The translations under genes were made by a program, and so were the position numbers. The notes beneath the pieces are model-generated. The model had not been told where the DNA came from. It searched no databases and saw nothing but the letters and a program-made list of their open reading frames with translations. A stretch of DNA of 64,000 nucleotides from the NCBI RefSeq assembly GCF_035920445.1, contig NZ_CP109162.1:8432001-8496000 (forward strand), written 5' to 3'. How positions within the stretch are numbered: position 1 is the stretch's first letter; each line of letters opens with the position of its first letter. This document shows positions 55,991 through 64,000 of the stretch, piece by piece. This DNA comes from Nocardia sp. NBC_01730 (lineage in GTDB: Bacteria > Actinomycetota > Actinomycetes > Mycobacteriales > Mycobacteriaceae).

Positions 55991-56718
55991 CCGTTGTCCG
56001 CGCCCGCGAGCTGCGGCGTGGCTTCGGCGACCGGGTCGTGCTGCGCGACCTCGACCTCGACATCGCCCGCGGCGAGTTCGTCGCGCTGCTCGGGCGCAGC
56101 GGCTCCGGCAAGAGCACGCTGCTGCGTGCTCTTGCCGAACTGGACTACGACGTGCCGGGATCCGGTGAGATGAGCGTGCCCACCGAGCGCTCGGTGGTTT
56201 TCCAGGACTCCCGGTTGCTGCCGTGGGTGCGGGTGCTCGACAACGTGACGCTCGGGCTCGGCGGGCCGGGTGCAGCCGAGCGTGGCCGCGCCGCCCTGGC
56301 CGAGGTCTGCCTGGCGGGCAGGGAAAAGGCCTGGCCCAAGGAGCTTTCCGGCGGTGAGCAACAACGCGTCGCGCTGGCCCGTTCGCTGGTGCGCGAGCCG
56401 GAGCTGCTGCTGGCGGACGAACCCTTCGGCGCGTTGGACGCGTTGACCAGGATCAGGATGCACGCGCTGCTGCAGGACCTGTGCGCCAAGCATCGGCCCG
56501 CCGTCCTGCTGGTCACCCACGACGTGGATGAGGCGGTGCTGCTCGCCGACCGCGTCCTTGTGCTCGACGACGGGCGTATCGCGGTGGACCAGCGCATCGA
56601 CCTGGAACGTCCACGCCACCATGGTGACCCAGCGTTCCTGCGGCACCGGTCCCTGCTGCTGGCCAGCCTCGGTGTCGCGGAGACACCGGCCGACGATGGA
56701 GAGAAGAAAGCCTCATGA
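55966..56718 (+). CDS. ssuB: Sulfonate ABC transporter ATPase
   Basis: The 250-residue ATPase has Walker A LLGRSGSGKSTLLRAL, the Q-loop in RSVVFQDSRLLPW, signature LSGGEQQRVALARSLVREP, Walker B LLLADEPFGALDALTR and the switch His in LLVTHDVDEAVLLADR. It is the SsuB/TauB type. Its stop overlaps the ATG of the flavin monooxygenase gene by 4 bases (ATGA), so all four genes form one operon. Confidence 0.92.
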   Translation: MATDTGGLTVVRARELRRGFGDRVVLRDLDLDIARGEFVALLGRSGSGKSTLLRALAELDYDVPGSGEMSVPTERSVVFQDSRLLPWVRVLDNVTLGLGGPGAAERGRAALAEVCLAGREKAWPKELSGGEQQRVALARSLVREPELLLADEPFGALDALTRIRMHALLQDLCAKHRPAVLLVTHDVDEAVLLADRVLVLDDGRIAVDQRIDLERPRHHGDPAFLRHRSLLLASLGVAETPADDGEKKAS

Positions 56719-58064
56719 CCGCACCGCGTCAGCTCAGTCTCAACGCGTTCATCTACCCGTCCGGCCACCACGAAGCCGCGTGGCGGCATCCGTCGAGCCG
56801 ACCCGAGCGCATCTACGACGTCGCCTACTACCAAGAGATCGGCCGCACCGCGGAAGCGGCTAAGTTCGACGCGGTGTTCTTCGCCGACGGGCCCGCGCTG
56901 CGCACCAACGTGAAGCACAACGCCGCCTCCGGGCTGGAGCCGATCACCCTGCTCACCGCGATCGCCACGGCGACAACCCATCTCGGTCTCATCGCCACTG
57001 CGTCCACGACGTATTACGAGCCCTACAACCTGGCCAGGCTGTTCTCCACGCTGGACCACCTCTCCGGTGGCCGGGCGGGCTGGAACATCGTCACCACCGG
57101 GACCGATCTCGCCGCGGCCAACTTCGGCCTCGACAAGCACCCGGACCATGCCGAACGCTATGCGCGGGCACGGGAATTCGTCGATGCCGTGGTCGCGTTG
57201 TGGGACAGCTGGGAAGACGACGCCATCGTTCTGGACCAGGGCGCCGGGGTATACGCCGACACCGACAAGATCCACCCGATCGACTTCGCGGGCGAGTACC
57301 TCCGGGTGCGTGGGCCGTTCAACGCGCCGCGCACGCCGCAGGGGTACCCGGTGCTGGTGCAGGCGGGCGCGTCGAACGACGGACGCGCGTTCGCCGGCAA
57401 GTACGCCGAGGCGATCTTCACCGCCCACCAGCGCCTGAGCGACGCGCAGGCGTTCTATGCCGACATCAAGGCGCGGGCACAGGGTTTCGGCCGCGATGCC
57501 GAGCACGTCAAGATCCTGCCCGGCATCAGCCCGTTCATCGCCGACACCGAGGCGGCGGCCAAGCGGCTGGAGCGGGAGTTCAACGAGCTCACCGTGCCGG
57601 AGTACGGGCTTTCCCAGTTGGAGGGGATCGTCGGGATCAGTCTGCGGCATCTGCCGCTGGACGAGCCGATCCCGGTCGAATTGTTCGACTCGGCAGGTGA
57701 TGTCACCGACAACGGGCAGAGCAGGTTGCAGGTGGTGGCCGGCATCGTGCAGCGGGAGCGGCCGACGGTCCGCGGGCTGCTGCATCGTCTCGCGGGTGCG
57801 CGCGGGCACCGGGTGTTCGCCGGAACCCCCGAGCAGGTCGCCGACACCATCGAGGAGTGGTTCCGCAACGGTGCCGCCGACGGATTCAATGTGATGCCGC
57901 CGTACTACCCGGGCGGACTCGAGGTCTTCGCCGAAACGGTCGTGCCGATCCTGCAGGAACGCGGACTGTTCCGCACCGAGTACACCGGCACCACCCTGCG
58001 CGACCACTTCGGCCTGCCGCGCCCGGAGAGCCGGTTCGCCCGTCAGCACGCGCTGACCAGGTGA
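56715..58064 (+). CDS. NtaA/DszA-type flavin-dependent monooxygenase
   Basis: The 449-residue luciferase-like monooxygenase belongs to the NtaA/SnaA/DszA/SoxA branch. LNAFIYPSGHHEAAWRHP, FDAVFFADGPAL, FSTLDHLSGGRAGWNIVTTG, FDAVVALWDSWEDDAIV-like spacing and QAGASNDGRAFAGKYAEAIF are family blocks. It uses reduced flavin from a separate reductase. Encoded last in the ssu operon, it probably opens a C-S bond of an imported organosulfur compound. No flavin reductase gene is visible nearby. Confidence 0.88.
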   Translation: MTAPRQLSLNAFIYPSGHHEAAWRHPSSRPERIYDVAYYQEIGRTAEAAKFDAVFFADGPALRTNVKHNAASGLEPITLLTAIATATTHLGLIATASTTYYEPYNLARLFSTLDHLSGGRAGWNIVTTGTDLAAANFGLDKHPDHAERYARAREFVDAVVALWDSWEDDAIVLDQGAGVYADTDKIHPIDFAGEYLRVRGPFNAPRTPQGYPVLVQAGASNDGRAFAGKYAEAIFTAHQRLSDAQAFYADIKARAQGFGRDAEHVKILPGISPFIADTEAAAKRLEREFNELTVPEYGLSQLEGIVGISLRHLPLDEPIPVELFDSAGDVTDNGQSRLQVVAGIVQRERPTVRGLLHRLAGARGHRVFAGTPEQVADTIEEWFRNGAADGFNVMPPYYPGGLEVFAETVVPILQERGLFRTEYTGTTLRDHFGLPRPESRFARQHALTR

Positions 58065-58195
58065 GCAGCGCTCGCGAAACTGACTGTCCCGCTGCGCAAC
58101 TGGTCGGAATCCTGGAACAGCCGCCCGGCGCCGTACTCCCGCGATCGCGGATCGGCCGCCGCCCGAGACCTGACGGATGGCACGCGCAGGGTGGG

Positions 58196-58786
58196 TCAGC
58201 GGACGCGGGTGCCGAGCAGGTGGCGCACGCCCGCGATGAAGAGCTGCAGGCCGAAGTCGAAACGCGCGGTGGCGTCGGGGGTTTCGTCCAGTGGCGAGGC
58301 GTCGTCGGGGAGCGCGCCGACGGAGTCCATCTGCATCCTGGACTGTTCGTCCACGGTCTGGCCGAGCACGTAGTACAGCAGCGTGAACGCCGCGAGCTCG
58401 GCCTCGGCCTGCGGCATACCCGCGCGAATCGCTGTGCTCACCAGCCGTTCCCGACCCTTGCTCGTGGTGAGTCGGGAAGCGTATGTCGCCGAGACCAATT
58501 CGGCGCCGTCCCGGTAGGCCAGAAGGCAGTCGCGCAGGCGGTGCGCCAATTCGGTGATCTGCTCCGACCAGTCCTCGGCCACGATCGGGTCTTCCATCGG
58601 TGCGAGGATCTTGTCGGCGACCGCGCCGAGCAACGCCTGTTTGTTCGGGAAGTGCCAGTACAGTGCGCCGGGTTGCACCTGGAGAGAACCCGCCAGCCTG
58701 CGCATGGTGAGGTCGGCGAGACCATATCGGTCCAGAATCGCGATGGCGCCGTCGATCACGTCCGCCCGGTGCAACTGCACTGGCAT
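58196..58786 (-). CDS. bioQ: TetR-family biotin repressor BioQ
   Basis: The 196-residue regulator has the TetR helix-turn-helix with a BioQ-like pattern ([20 protein letters not shown], then [39 protein letters not shown]). It is divergent from bioB with a TGAAC-N3-GTTCA palindrome between them, as described for mycobacterial bioQ. Three such palindromes in this window mark bioA, bioF and bioB as its targets. BioQ represses biotin synthesis when biotin is sufficient; how it senses biotin is not visible here. Confidence 0.85.
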   Translation of the reverse strand: MPVQLHRADVIDGAIAILDRYGLADLTMRRLAGSLQVQPGALYWHFPNKQALLGAVADKILAPMEDPIVAEDWSEQITELAHRLRDCLLAYRDGAELVSATYASRLTTSKGRERLVSTAIRAGMPQAEAELAAFTLLYYVLGQTVDEQSRMQMDSVGALPDDASPLDETPDATARFDFGLQLFIAGVRHLLGTRVR

Positions 58787-58803
58787 TCCTTCCCCGTGGT
58801 GTT

Positions 58804-58844
58804 TTGACTCACTGTTACCGCTACCCTAGCCTGAACACCGTTCA
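58804..58844 (+). promoter_or_regulatory. bioB promoter with overlapping BioQ operator
   Basis: TTGACT (58804-58809), a 17-base spacer and TAGCCT (58827-58832) form a near-consensus promoter. The operator TGAAC-ACC-GTTCA (58832-58844) starts on the last base of the -10 box. It lies 45 bases before the bioQ start, so the site probably also controls bioQ. Confidence 0.85.
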
Positions 58845-58884
58845 AGTTGCACGGCCACCTCGGCCGGACGAAGGGATTCGTGCA

Positions 58885-59898
58885 GTGACCCAGGCACCCG
58901 TTGACACCGATGTTCTGTCGATCGCCCGCGAGCAAGTGCTCGAGCGCGGCGAAAGACTGACCCAGGAGCAGACCCTCGAGGTGCTCCGGCTCGGCGACGA
59001 CCGGCTGGACGAGCTGCTAGCCCTCGCCCACGAGGTGCGGATGAAGTGGTGCGGCCCCGAGGTCGAGGTCGAGGGCATCATCAGCCTCAAGACCGGCGGC
59101 TGCCCCGAGGACTGCCACTTCTGCTCGCAGTCCGGCCTGTTCCAGTCGCCGGTCCGCGCCGCGTGGCTGGACATTCCCAGCCTGGTCGAGGCCGCTAAGC
59201 AGACCGCGAAGACCGGGGCCACCGAGTTCTGCATCGTCGCCGCCGTCCGCGGCCCGGACGAGCGACTGATGGCCCAGGTCGCCGCCGGTGTGGAGGCGAT
59301 ACGCAACGAGGTCGACATCCAGGTCGCGTGCTCGTTGGGCATGCTCACCCAGGACCAGGTCGACCAGCTCGCCGCCATCGGCGTGCACCGCTACAATCAC
59401 AACCTGGAGACCTCCCGCTCCTACTTCCCGAACGTGGTCACCACACACACCTGGGAGGAGCGCTGGGAGACATTGAGCATGGTCCGCGCGGCGGGCATGG
59501 AGGTGTGCTGCGGCGGCATCCTCGGCATGGGTGAAACCCTGGAACAGCGCGCCGAATTCGCCGCGAACCTGGCCCAGCTGGAGCCCGACGAGGTTCCGCT
59601 GAACTTCCTCAACCCGCGGCCGGGCACCCCGTTCGGCGACCTCGAGGTGCTGCCCGCCTCCGACGCGCTGCGCGCGGTCGCCGCGTTCCGCCTCGCGCTG
59701 CCGCGCACCATGCTGCGCTTCGCGGGCGGCCGGGAGATCACCCTCGGCGACCTCGGCGCCAAGCAAGGCATCCTCGGCGGCATCAACGCCGTCATCGTCG
59801 GCAACTATCTGACCACCCTCGGCCGCCCCGCCGAACAGGACCTCGATCTGCTCGGCGAGCTGAAGATGCCGATCAAGGCGCTCAACGAAACCCTCTGA
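58885..59898 (+). CDS. bioB: Biotin synthase
   Basis: The 337-residue radical-SAM enzyme inserts sulfur into dethiobiotin. The [4Fe-4S] motif is CPEDCHFC (CxxxCxxC). [49 protein letters not shown] and [14 protein letters not shown] are BioB blocks, and the late [13 protein letters not shown] carries the Arg near the auxiliary cluster. The GTG start has AAGGGA upstream. It is followed by bsaP in the same orientation. Confidence 0.96.
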   Translation: MTQAPVDTDVLSIAREQVLERGERLTQEQTLEVLRLGDDRLDELLALAHEVRMKWCGPEVEVEGIISLKTGGCPEDCHFCSQSGLFQSPVRAAWLDIPSLVEAAKQTAKTGATEFCIVAAVRGPDERLMAQVAAGVEAIRNEVDIQVACSLGMLTQDQVDQLAAIGVHRYNHNLETSRSYFPNVVTTHTWEERWETLSMVRAAGMEVCCGGILGMGETLEQRAEFAANLAQLEPDEVPLNFLNPRPGTPFGDLEVLPASDALRAVAAFRLALPRTMLRFAGGREITLGDLGAKQGILGGINAVIVGNYLTTLGRPAEQDLDLLGELKMPIKALNETL

Positions 59899-59930
59899 CC
59901 CGGCTCGGTGCGACGAAAGAGGCTCCGACC

Positions 59931-60158
59931 GTGAGTACTGTCATGGGCATGGACGAGCGATACAACCCGTTCACCGGCAAGCGGATCGTGCCGGGGCTCG
60001 ACGACGCGATTTCGACGGCCGCCGCGCTGGGCTTGGAGCCGCCGCGGTTCTGCGAACAGTGCGGCCGCCGCATGATCGTGCAGGTGAGCCCGGACGGCTG
60101 GTGGGCGAAGTGCGCACGGCACGGGGTGCTCGACTCGGCCGAACTGGAGCGTCGCTGA
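59931..60158 (+). CDS. bsaP: Biotin synthase auxiliary protein BsaP
   Basis: The 75-residue protein directly follows bio[12 protein letters not shown] at the start and [14 protein letters not shown]...WWAKCARHG are characteristic of the mycobacterial bioB neighbour (Rv1590 type), recently described as an iron-sulfur partner needed for biotin synthase activity. Visible potential metal ligands are Cys41, Cys44, Cys61 and His64. GTG 59931 is chosen for AAGAGG upstream; ATG codons 12 and 18 bases later are alternatives. The stop overlaps the next ATG by one base. Confidence 0.8.
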   Translation: MSTVMGMDERYNPFTGKRIVPGLDDAISTAAALGLEPPRFCEQCGRRMIVQVSPDGWWAKCARHGVLDSAELERR

Positions 60159-60820
60159 TGGTGGCGGTGGTGGCGCCGACTCGCTCCGGGGTGCGGCGCG
60201 AGATGCGTGCCGCGGCGGTGATCGCCGTCGCAGTGGTGGTGGCGAGCGCGGTCGGCGGCGTCGGGTGGGGCTGGCTGGCCCCGACCGAGCGGCTGCTCGT
60301 GGTCGAACCCGGCCGCGGCTCCGTGCTGACCGGCGAGAGCGCGCACCAGTTCGACGCGATGGCGCTGTTCCTCCTCGCCGGGGCGGTGCTCGGTCTGCTC
60401 TCGGCGATCGCCGCATGGCGGTGGCGGTCCGCGCGCGGACCGCTGCTGCAGATCGGCCTGCTGATCGGTTCCGGTGTGGGCGCGGTGGTGATGGCGCGGC
60501 TCGGCGAACGGGTCGCCGAGTGGCTGCATCCGCGCCCGCACAACCCGCCGGTCGGGCAGATCGTCGCGCTGCCGATCGAGCTGGGCAGCACGCTGGCACT
60601 GATCGTGCAACCGTTGGTGGCGTCGTTGGTCATGCTGTTCCTCGCCGCGCTGAGCAGTTCGGCGGATCTCGGCACCGGAACCCGTGCCGATCGGGCCGAC
60701 GGCGGATCCTTCGGCACCGCAGGCGCGTTCACGCCTTATGGTGATGCCGCGCGCGGCGGCGAGTTGCCCTATCGTGGCTACGAACCGGCCGCCGATGCGC
60801 TGCCCGAGTTCCGCCGCTGA
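60158..60820 (+). CDS. DUF2567 membrane protein
   Basis: The 220-residue protein has four membrane helices (AAAVIAVAVVVASAVGGVGWGW, MALFLLAGAVLGLLSAIAAW, LLQIGLLIGSGVGAVVMARL, LIVQPLVASLVMLFLAALSS, each shown in part) and a disordered C-terminus rich in Gly and Tyr. The WLAPTERLLVV and LPIELGSTLAL segments match DUF2567 proteins, which follow bioB-bsaP in mycobacteria (Rv1591 position). The function is unknown. The TGATG overlap with bsaP indicates coupling. Confidence 0.8.
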   Translation: MVAVVAPTRSGVRREMRAAAVIAVAVVVASAVGGVGWGWLAPTERLLVVEPGRGSVLTGESAHQFDAMALFLLAGAVLGLLSAIAAWRWRSARGPLLQIGLLIGSGVGAVVMARLGERVAEWLHPRPHNPPVGQIVALPIELGSTLALIVQPLVASLVMLFLAALSSSADLGTGTRADRADGGSFGTAGAFTPYGDAARGGELPYRGYEPAADALPEFRR

Positions 60821-60912
60821 CGCATTGTCCGAACCGTTGCCGCAGTGGCGTCCTATGGGTATCGAAACCACCCTAAAGTGGGAATCATGCTGTGGGCGGG
60901 AAGGAACAGGAC

Positions 60913-61446
60913 GTGACCTTCGTCGGGAGCGGGCCGGTTGTCGAGGAAATCGATGCCAAATTCTGGCGGGTAACCGAGCCGCTCGTATATAGCGGCGACA
61001 CCGAGGAATTCGTGATCCCCGCCGGGTTCCGCACCGACTTCGCCTCGGTGCCGCGCCCGCTGGTCTGGCTGATTCCGCGCTACGGCCGGTACACCCGCGC
61101 CGCCATTCTGCACGATTATCTGCTCAGTTCACACGTCGTGAGCGTCGCGGACGCCGACGGCCTCTTCCGCCGCTGCCTGCGCGAACTAGGGGTGTCGGTG
61201 CCGCGACGCTGGATGATGTGGGCGGCTGTGCGTGCGGCCAGCCGGTTGCGCGGCGCGAGCATCCGGGACATTGTTTCGTTCCTGCTCACCGCCGTGCCCT
61301 CGGTGATCTTCCTCGCCATCCCCGTTGTCGTCGTGACGGTGTTCCTCGTGCTGTTCTGGGTGGTCGAGCTGGCGTTCTGGGCAGGGGGCCGGTGGGGTCA
61401 GCGCACCGAGGCTCCGCCACCCGAGCCGCAGATGAAAGCGGCCTGA
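60913..61446 (+). CDS. DUF1353 protein with C-terminal membrane helix
   Basis: The 177-residue protein has the DUF1353 pattern: YSGDTEEFVIPAGFRTDFAS, VPRPLVWLIPRYGRYTRAAI and LHDYLL with conserved Asp and His, then DADGLFRRCLRELGVSVPRR. A C-terminal membrane helix (SVIFLAIPVVVVTVFLVLFW) is present. The family is common in phages and bacteria and resembles a small hydrolase fold; its function is unknown. GTG 60913 is chosen because GGAAGGA precedes it; GTG 60892 is an alternative. Confidence 0.75.
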   Translation: MTFVGSGPVVEEIDAKFWRVTEPLVYSGDTEEFVIPAGFRTDFASVPRPLVWLIPRYGRYTRAAILHDYLLSSHVVSVADADGLFRRCLRELGVSVPRRWMMWAAVRAASRLRGASIRDIVSFLLTAVPSVIFLAIPVVVVTVFLVLFWVVELAFWAGGRWGQRTEAPPPEPQMKAA

Positions 61447-61758
61447 CCTGCCCTGTGCGCGGTCACGGCGTGCTGGTGCCGGAACGGGGCTGCCTGCGCC
61501 TGAATGATTGCTAAAAGATTGCCATATGGGTCGAAGTCGTCGGGTAGCGGATCGCAAACCAATCTATCCTGGCGGCAGTTCGGGTCGTGGCTGTATAGCG
61601 ACATGCCTGGGTTTTTGTGGTTATGCCTAGTAGTGCCCGCAAAATAGATCAGCAAGCTGGCGGGTACTTCTTTGGCGCTCCGAACGACATGGGTCTATCC
61701 CGGGGGTAAACTTCGGTTTGCTGATTGGTGTCCGAGCGGTGACCACGACGGAGTGACA
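61447..61758. other. 312 bases without a clear gene; possible glyoxalase-fold remnant
   Basis: On the minus strand, about 61487-61600 reads CDPLPDDFDPYGNLLAIIQA, like the closing strand of a VOC-fold protein, but no start, ribosome site or other domain parts fit. The GC content drops here. The end should hold the promoter and the GGAG site of the next gene. Confidence 0.35.
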
Positions 61759-62187
61759 ATGAACATTTCCGAAGGTGCGGCGGATGTGATTACCTGGACG
61801 GCCGACGCGACGACGGCCGCGGCGGGGGCCGTTGGCGGTGCCGCGGTGAACGGCGTGATCGGTGGCATGCAAGGTGCCGTGGCCGGCGTGAAGAGCGGGT
61901 TGAGCAGAGGCAGCCACTCGACACCGGCGGCCGCGCTGACATTGGCGGCGGTCGGCGCCGCGGGTCTGGTGGACTGGCCTGTGCTGCTGGGCGTCGGAGG
62001 CGCCGCCCTGGTGGTCCGGCAACTCAGTCAGCGGTCGGGCAGGCACTCGGCGCCCGACGCTGCCGGTGGTCCCGGACAACTCGAGTCGCACTCGGAAGGC
62101 GATCGAGCGCCCCGCCGAAGCGACGAAGGCGTGACCCCCGCGCGTAAGACCGCGGCACGGTCACGGCGCTCCCCGAGTAAGCGTTAG
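61759..62187 (+). CDS. Ala/Gly-rich small membrane-associated protein
   Basis: The 142-residue protein has an Ala/Gly-rich N-terminal half with TTAAAGAVGGAAVNGVIGGM and a hydrophobic stretch ALTLAAVGAAGLVDWPVLLG, followed by a basic, disordered tail (RKTAARSRRSPSKR). GxxxG-like spacing suggests helices that pack in the membrane. Similar short proteins precede CtpI-like ATPase genes in some mycolata, and only 8 bases separate this stop from the ATPase start, so they are probably cotranscribed. The function is unknown. Confidence 0.6.
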   Translation: MNISEGAADVITWTADATTAAAGAVGGAAVNGVIGGMQGAVAGVKSGLSRGSHSTPAAALTLAAVGAAGLVDWPVLLGVGGAALVVRQLSQRSGRHSAPDAAGGPGQLESHSEGDRAPRRSDEGVTPARKTAARSRRSPSKR

Positions 62188-62195
62188 CCGTCGAC

Positions 62196-64000
62196 GTGGA
62201 CCTGAGCCGACTGATACGGACCTCCGTGTCGATACCCCGGCGCGCCATCGACACGGGCGTGCGGTCGGCTGCGGTCGTCACCGCCGCTGGCGTGGACCTC
62301 GCAACCTTGCCGGTGCGCACGATGCCCGCCTGCCGCGTGGTCGAGGCGATCACCGAGGCCACGACGGAACTGCTCGGCGGTAAGCCGGCCCGGCGCCGTT
62401 GGCGCGGCGACGACCGCTGCTGGGTCGAAGTGCGCGGCCTCTCCGAGCGCGAGCCGGACCACGATGTCGGTCCCGCGGTACTCGCTGCCCTCCGCGCGCA
62501 TCGTGGTGTGATCTCGGCGACCCTCAACTATCCGCTGTCGCGCGTGATCGCCCAGGTGGACGACACGACCACCGTCGACGAGCTGTGCGGCGTGGTAACC
62601 GCTGCCGAAAATCGGCACCCCGATTCCGGCCATCGTCCGGTCGACCTGCCCGCCGACGGCATCGTGCTGGCAGGCAGCATGGTCTCGGCGGCGATGAACG
62701 CCGCCGGGCTGGGTATCGCGTTGGCCGGCCGGGTGGTCGGTGTGCGGCGGCTGCCGGCGGGACTCAACGCTGTTGTCGCGCTCGTCGATTGCCAGCCGCG
62801 GCTGCGTCGCGCCGTCGAACAGCGCCTCGGCATCAACGCCGCTGATACCGCGATCGCGCTTGCCACGGCCGCCGCTAACACCGTCACCCAATTACCGGCG
62901 TCACTGGGCGTGGACTTGCACATCCACCTCGCGAAGGCCGCCGAGATCCGCGCCGCGGCCGCCCTCTGGCAACGCCGCGAGCCCGGGCTTGCCGCACACG
63001 CGACGTGTAACGACGGTGTCCGGCCCGGTGACCGACCGAGGCCGCTGCCGCCGGGACCGGTTGAGCGCCACGGGAACCGCAGCGGACTGGCGCAGGCGGC
63101 TGCCGCACCGGCGATCGGCATTCTCGCCGCCGGCCTCGACGCCGCCGCCACCGCCGTCATGGTTGCCGCGCCTAAAGCGGCCCGCATCAGCCGGGAGTCG
63201 TTCGCCGCGACACTCGCCCGCGGTCTGGCCGACCGCCACGGCGTGCTGCCCTTGCGGCCCCAGGTGTTCCGGCGCCTCGACCGGGTCGACGCCGTGGTGC
63301 TCGACCCTCGGGCATTGTGCTGCGACGAACTGCGGGTTGCGCGCATCCGCGACGTGCCCGAGCACGAGCGGGCGGTGGTATGGCAGTGGGCACAGGACCA
63401 ATTGGACCGCGGCGCATTGCGACCCGGGTGGCAGCCGGTGGCGCGGTCGCTGTCCGGCAATGGCAGGGGCAGCGCGGTGTTGGTGCGGTTCGCGCACCAT
63501 CGACTGGCGTCGGCGGTGCTCGGCGAAGTGCGCCGCGGCGGCGCCGAGGTGGTGTCGGTCGACGTCGATACGCTCGACGAGCTTCGCTCGTCGTTCGACG
63601 ACCTCGATCCGGTGAACGGGTCCCTCGACGAAGCGCTCGCCCGCACGGTGCACCGGTTGCAGCGGGATGGCCGCACGGTGGCGGTGGTGTCGAGTTCCGC
63701 GGCACAGGCACTGGCCGATGCCGACGTCGCGATCGGTATCGCCGCGGACGGGCCGCCGCCGTGGCACGCCGACGTGCTCGTCGACGACCTGGACAGCGTG
63801 TGGCGAATCGTGCACGCGTTGCCCGCGGCCCGTCGCGCCAGTGAGCGCGGCGTCGAAATCGCCACCGGTGCTTCCCTTCTGGGTGCGTTACTGATGGTTC
63901 CCGGGGTGCGGGGCCACGGCTCGGCTCCGGTCACCGCCGGGGCCGCCGCCGGCGCATGGACGGGATACCGGATCGCCGGCGGAGCGCTCGGGGCGTCACC
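62196..64000 (+). CDS. CtpI-like P-type ATPase, N-terminal 601 residues (runs off window)
   Basis: The open frame from GTG 62196 continues past the window end. Residues 60-120 (WVEVRGLSEREPDHDVGPAV...LRAHRGVISATLNYPLSRVI) resemble a metal-binding HMA fold without the CxxC. A degenerate copy of the ATPase P domain follows: RLDRVDAVVLDPRALCCDEL (about 370), where LDPRAL stands in place of DKTGTL, and VAVVSSSAAQALADADVAIG, where the usual GDGxND hinge is lost. A glycine-rich segment comes next. This layout matches the long mycobacterial CtpI, whose active ATPase half lies further on. Cation and function are unknown. No ribosome site precedes the GTG. Confidence 0.75.
   Translation, partial: MDLSRLIRTSVSIPRRAIDTGVRSAAVVTAAGVDLATLPVRTMPACRVVEAITEATTELLGGKPARRRWRGDDRCWVEVRGLSEREPDHDVGPAVLAALRAHRGVISATLNYPLSRVIAQVDDTTTVDELCGVVTAAENRHPDSGHRPVDLPADGIVLAGSMVSAAMNAAGLGIALAGRVVGVRRLPAGLNAVVALVDCQPRLRRAVEQRLGINAADTAIALATAAANTVTQLPASLGVDLHIHLAKAAEIRAAAALWQRREPGLAAHATCNDGVRPGDRPRPLPPGPVERHGNRSGLAQAAAAPAIGILAAGLDAAATAVMVAAPKAARISRESFAATLARGLADRHGVLPLRPQVFRRLDRVDAVVLDPRALCCDELRVARIRDVPEHERAVVWQWAQDQLDRGALRPGWQPVARSLSGNGRGSAVLVRFAHHRLASAVLGEVRRGGAEVVSVDVDTLDELRSSFDDLDPVNGSLDEALARTVHRLQRDGRTVAVVSSSAAQALADADVAIGIAADGPPPWHADVLVDDLDSVWRIVHALPAARRASERGVEIATGASLLGALLMVPGVRGHGSAPVTAGAAAGAWTGYRIAGGALGAS

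Noticed and set aside
58139..58150. CCGCGATCGCGG palindrome between the monooxygenase and bioQ genes
   Set aside because: It has no loop, so it is not a good terminator hairpin, and such GC palindromes are frequent by chance in this composition.
1..64000. CRISPR array, prophage, insertion sequence or rRNA operon
   Set aside because: No regularly spaced direct repeats, transposase, integrase or phage structural cluster was found; the lone DUF1353 gene is not enough to call a prophage.

Overview
The window is high-GC actinobacterial DNA, and its gene content points to Nocardia or a close relative in the Nocardiaceae. The evidence is an actinobacterial DinB with a long tail, a DnaE1-type replicative polymerase, CtpE- and CtpI-like P-type ATPases, BioQ-controlled biotin genes with the biotin synthase partner BsaP, a Nocardia-type class A beta-lactamase, a PapA-like acyltransferase, a Ddn-like nitroreductase and an MTB12-like lipoprotein. 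GTG and TTG starts are frequent, and several genes look leaderless, with a TANNNT box 6-8 bases before the ATG. It reads as ordinary chromosome: I saw no insertion sequence, prophage, CRISPR array, rRNA or convincing tRNA.

Layout. 0-12.4 kb holds the 3' end of dinB, an MTB12-like lipoprotein, a thioesterase, RarD, a CtpE-type ATPase, a PhzF-like enzyme, a deletion scar with a regulator fragment beside a 5'-truncated hydrolase, the lspA-rluD-membrane protein operon, two lipoproteins and a PhnB-like protein. 12.4-13.7 kb is gene-poor and contains a diverged tandem duplication of two tiny ORFs, each behind a related leader with an inverted repeat. 13.7-22.8 kb is an acetate block: acs, actP, a DUF485 protein, a second sodium/solute symporter and a LytS/LytTR two-component pair. 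22.9-33 kb holds a secreted protein, dnaE1, a TetR/PapA divergon with a 35-bp palindromic operator, an MFS pseudogene, a DesK/NarL-type two-component pair and a DUF6223-like protein. 33-44.7 kb holds the trehalose genes treZ, treY and glgX/treX, interrupted by an esterase, ilvA, a Ddn-like protein, a tiny membrane protein and a DUF2235 protein.

44.8-60.8 kb is biotin synthesis: bioA, bioF and bioD, then after several unrelated genes bioQ, bioB, bsaP and a DUF2567 protein. BioQ-like TGAAC-N3-GTTCA palindromes lie before bioA, bioF and bioB. Interleaved are a cupin/MarR pair, a 39-aa peptide gene with six PPP triplets, an MFS transporter, a class A beta-lactamase, a membrane-anchored hydrolase and an Ssu-type sulfonate ABC operon ending in a flavin monooxygenase. 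60.9-64 kb holds a DUF1353 protein, a small glycine/alanine-rich protein and the 5' part of a CtpI-like P-type ATPase that runs off the window.

The least explained items are the proline-triplet peptide gene at 49.7-50.0 kb and the tandem small-ORF/leader unit at 12.57-13.02 kb. I ran no searches; family names come from motif and sequence recognition.
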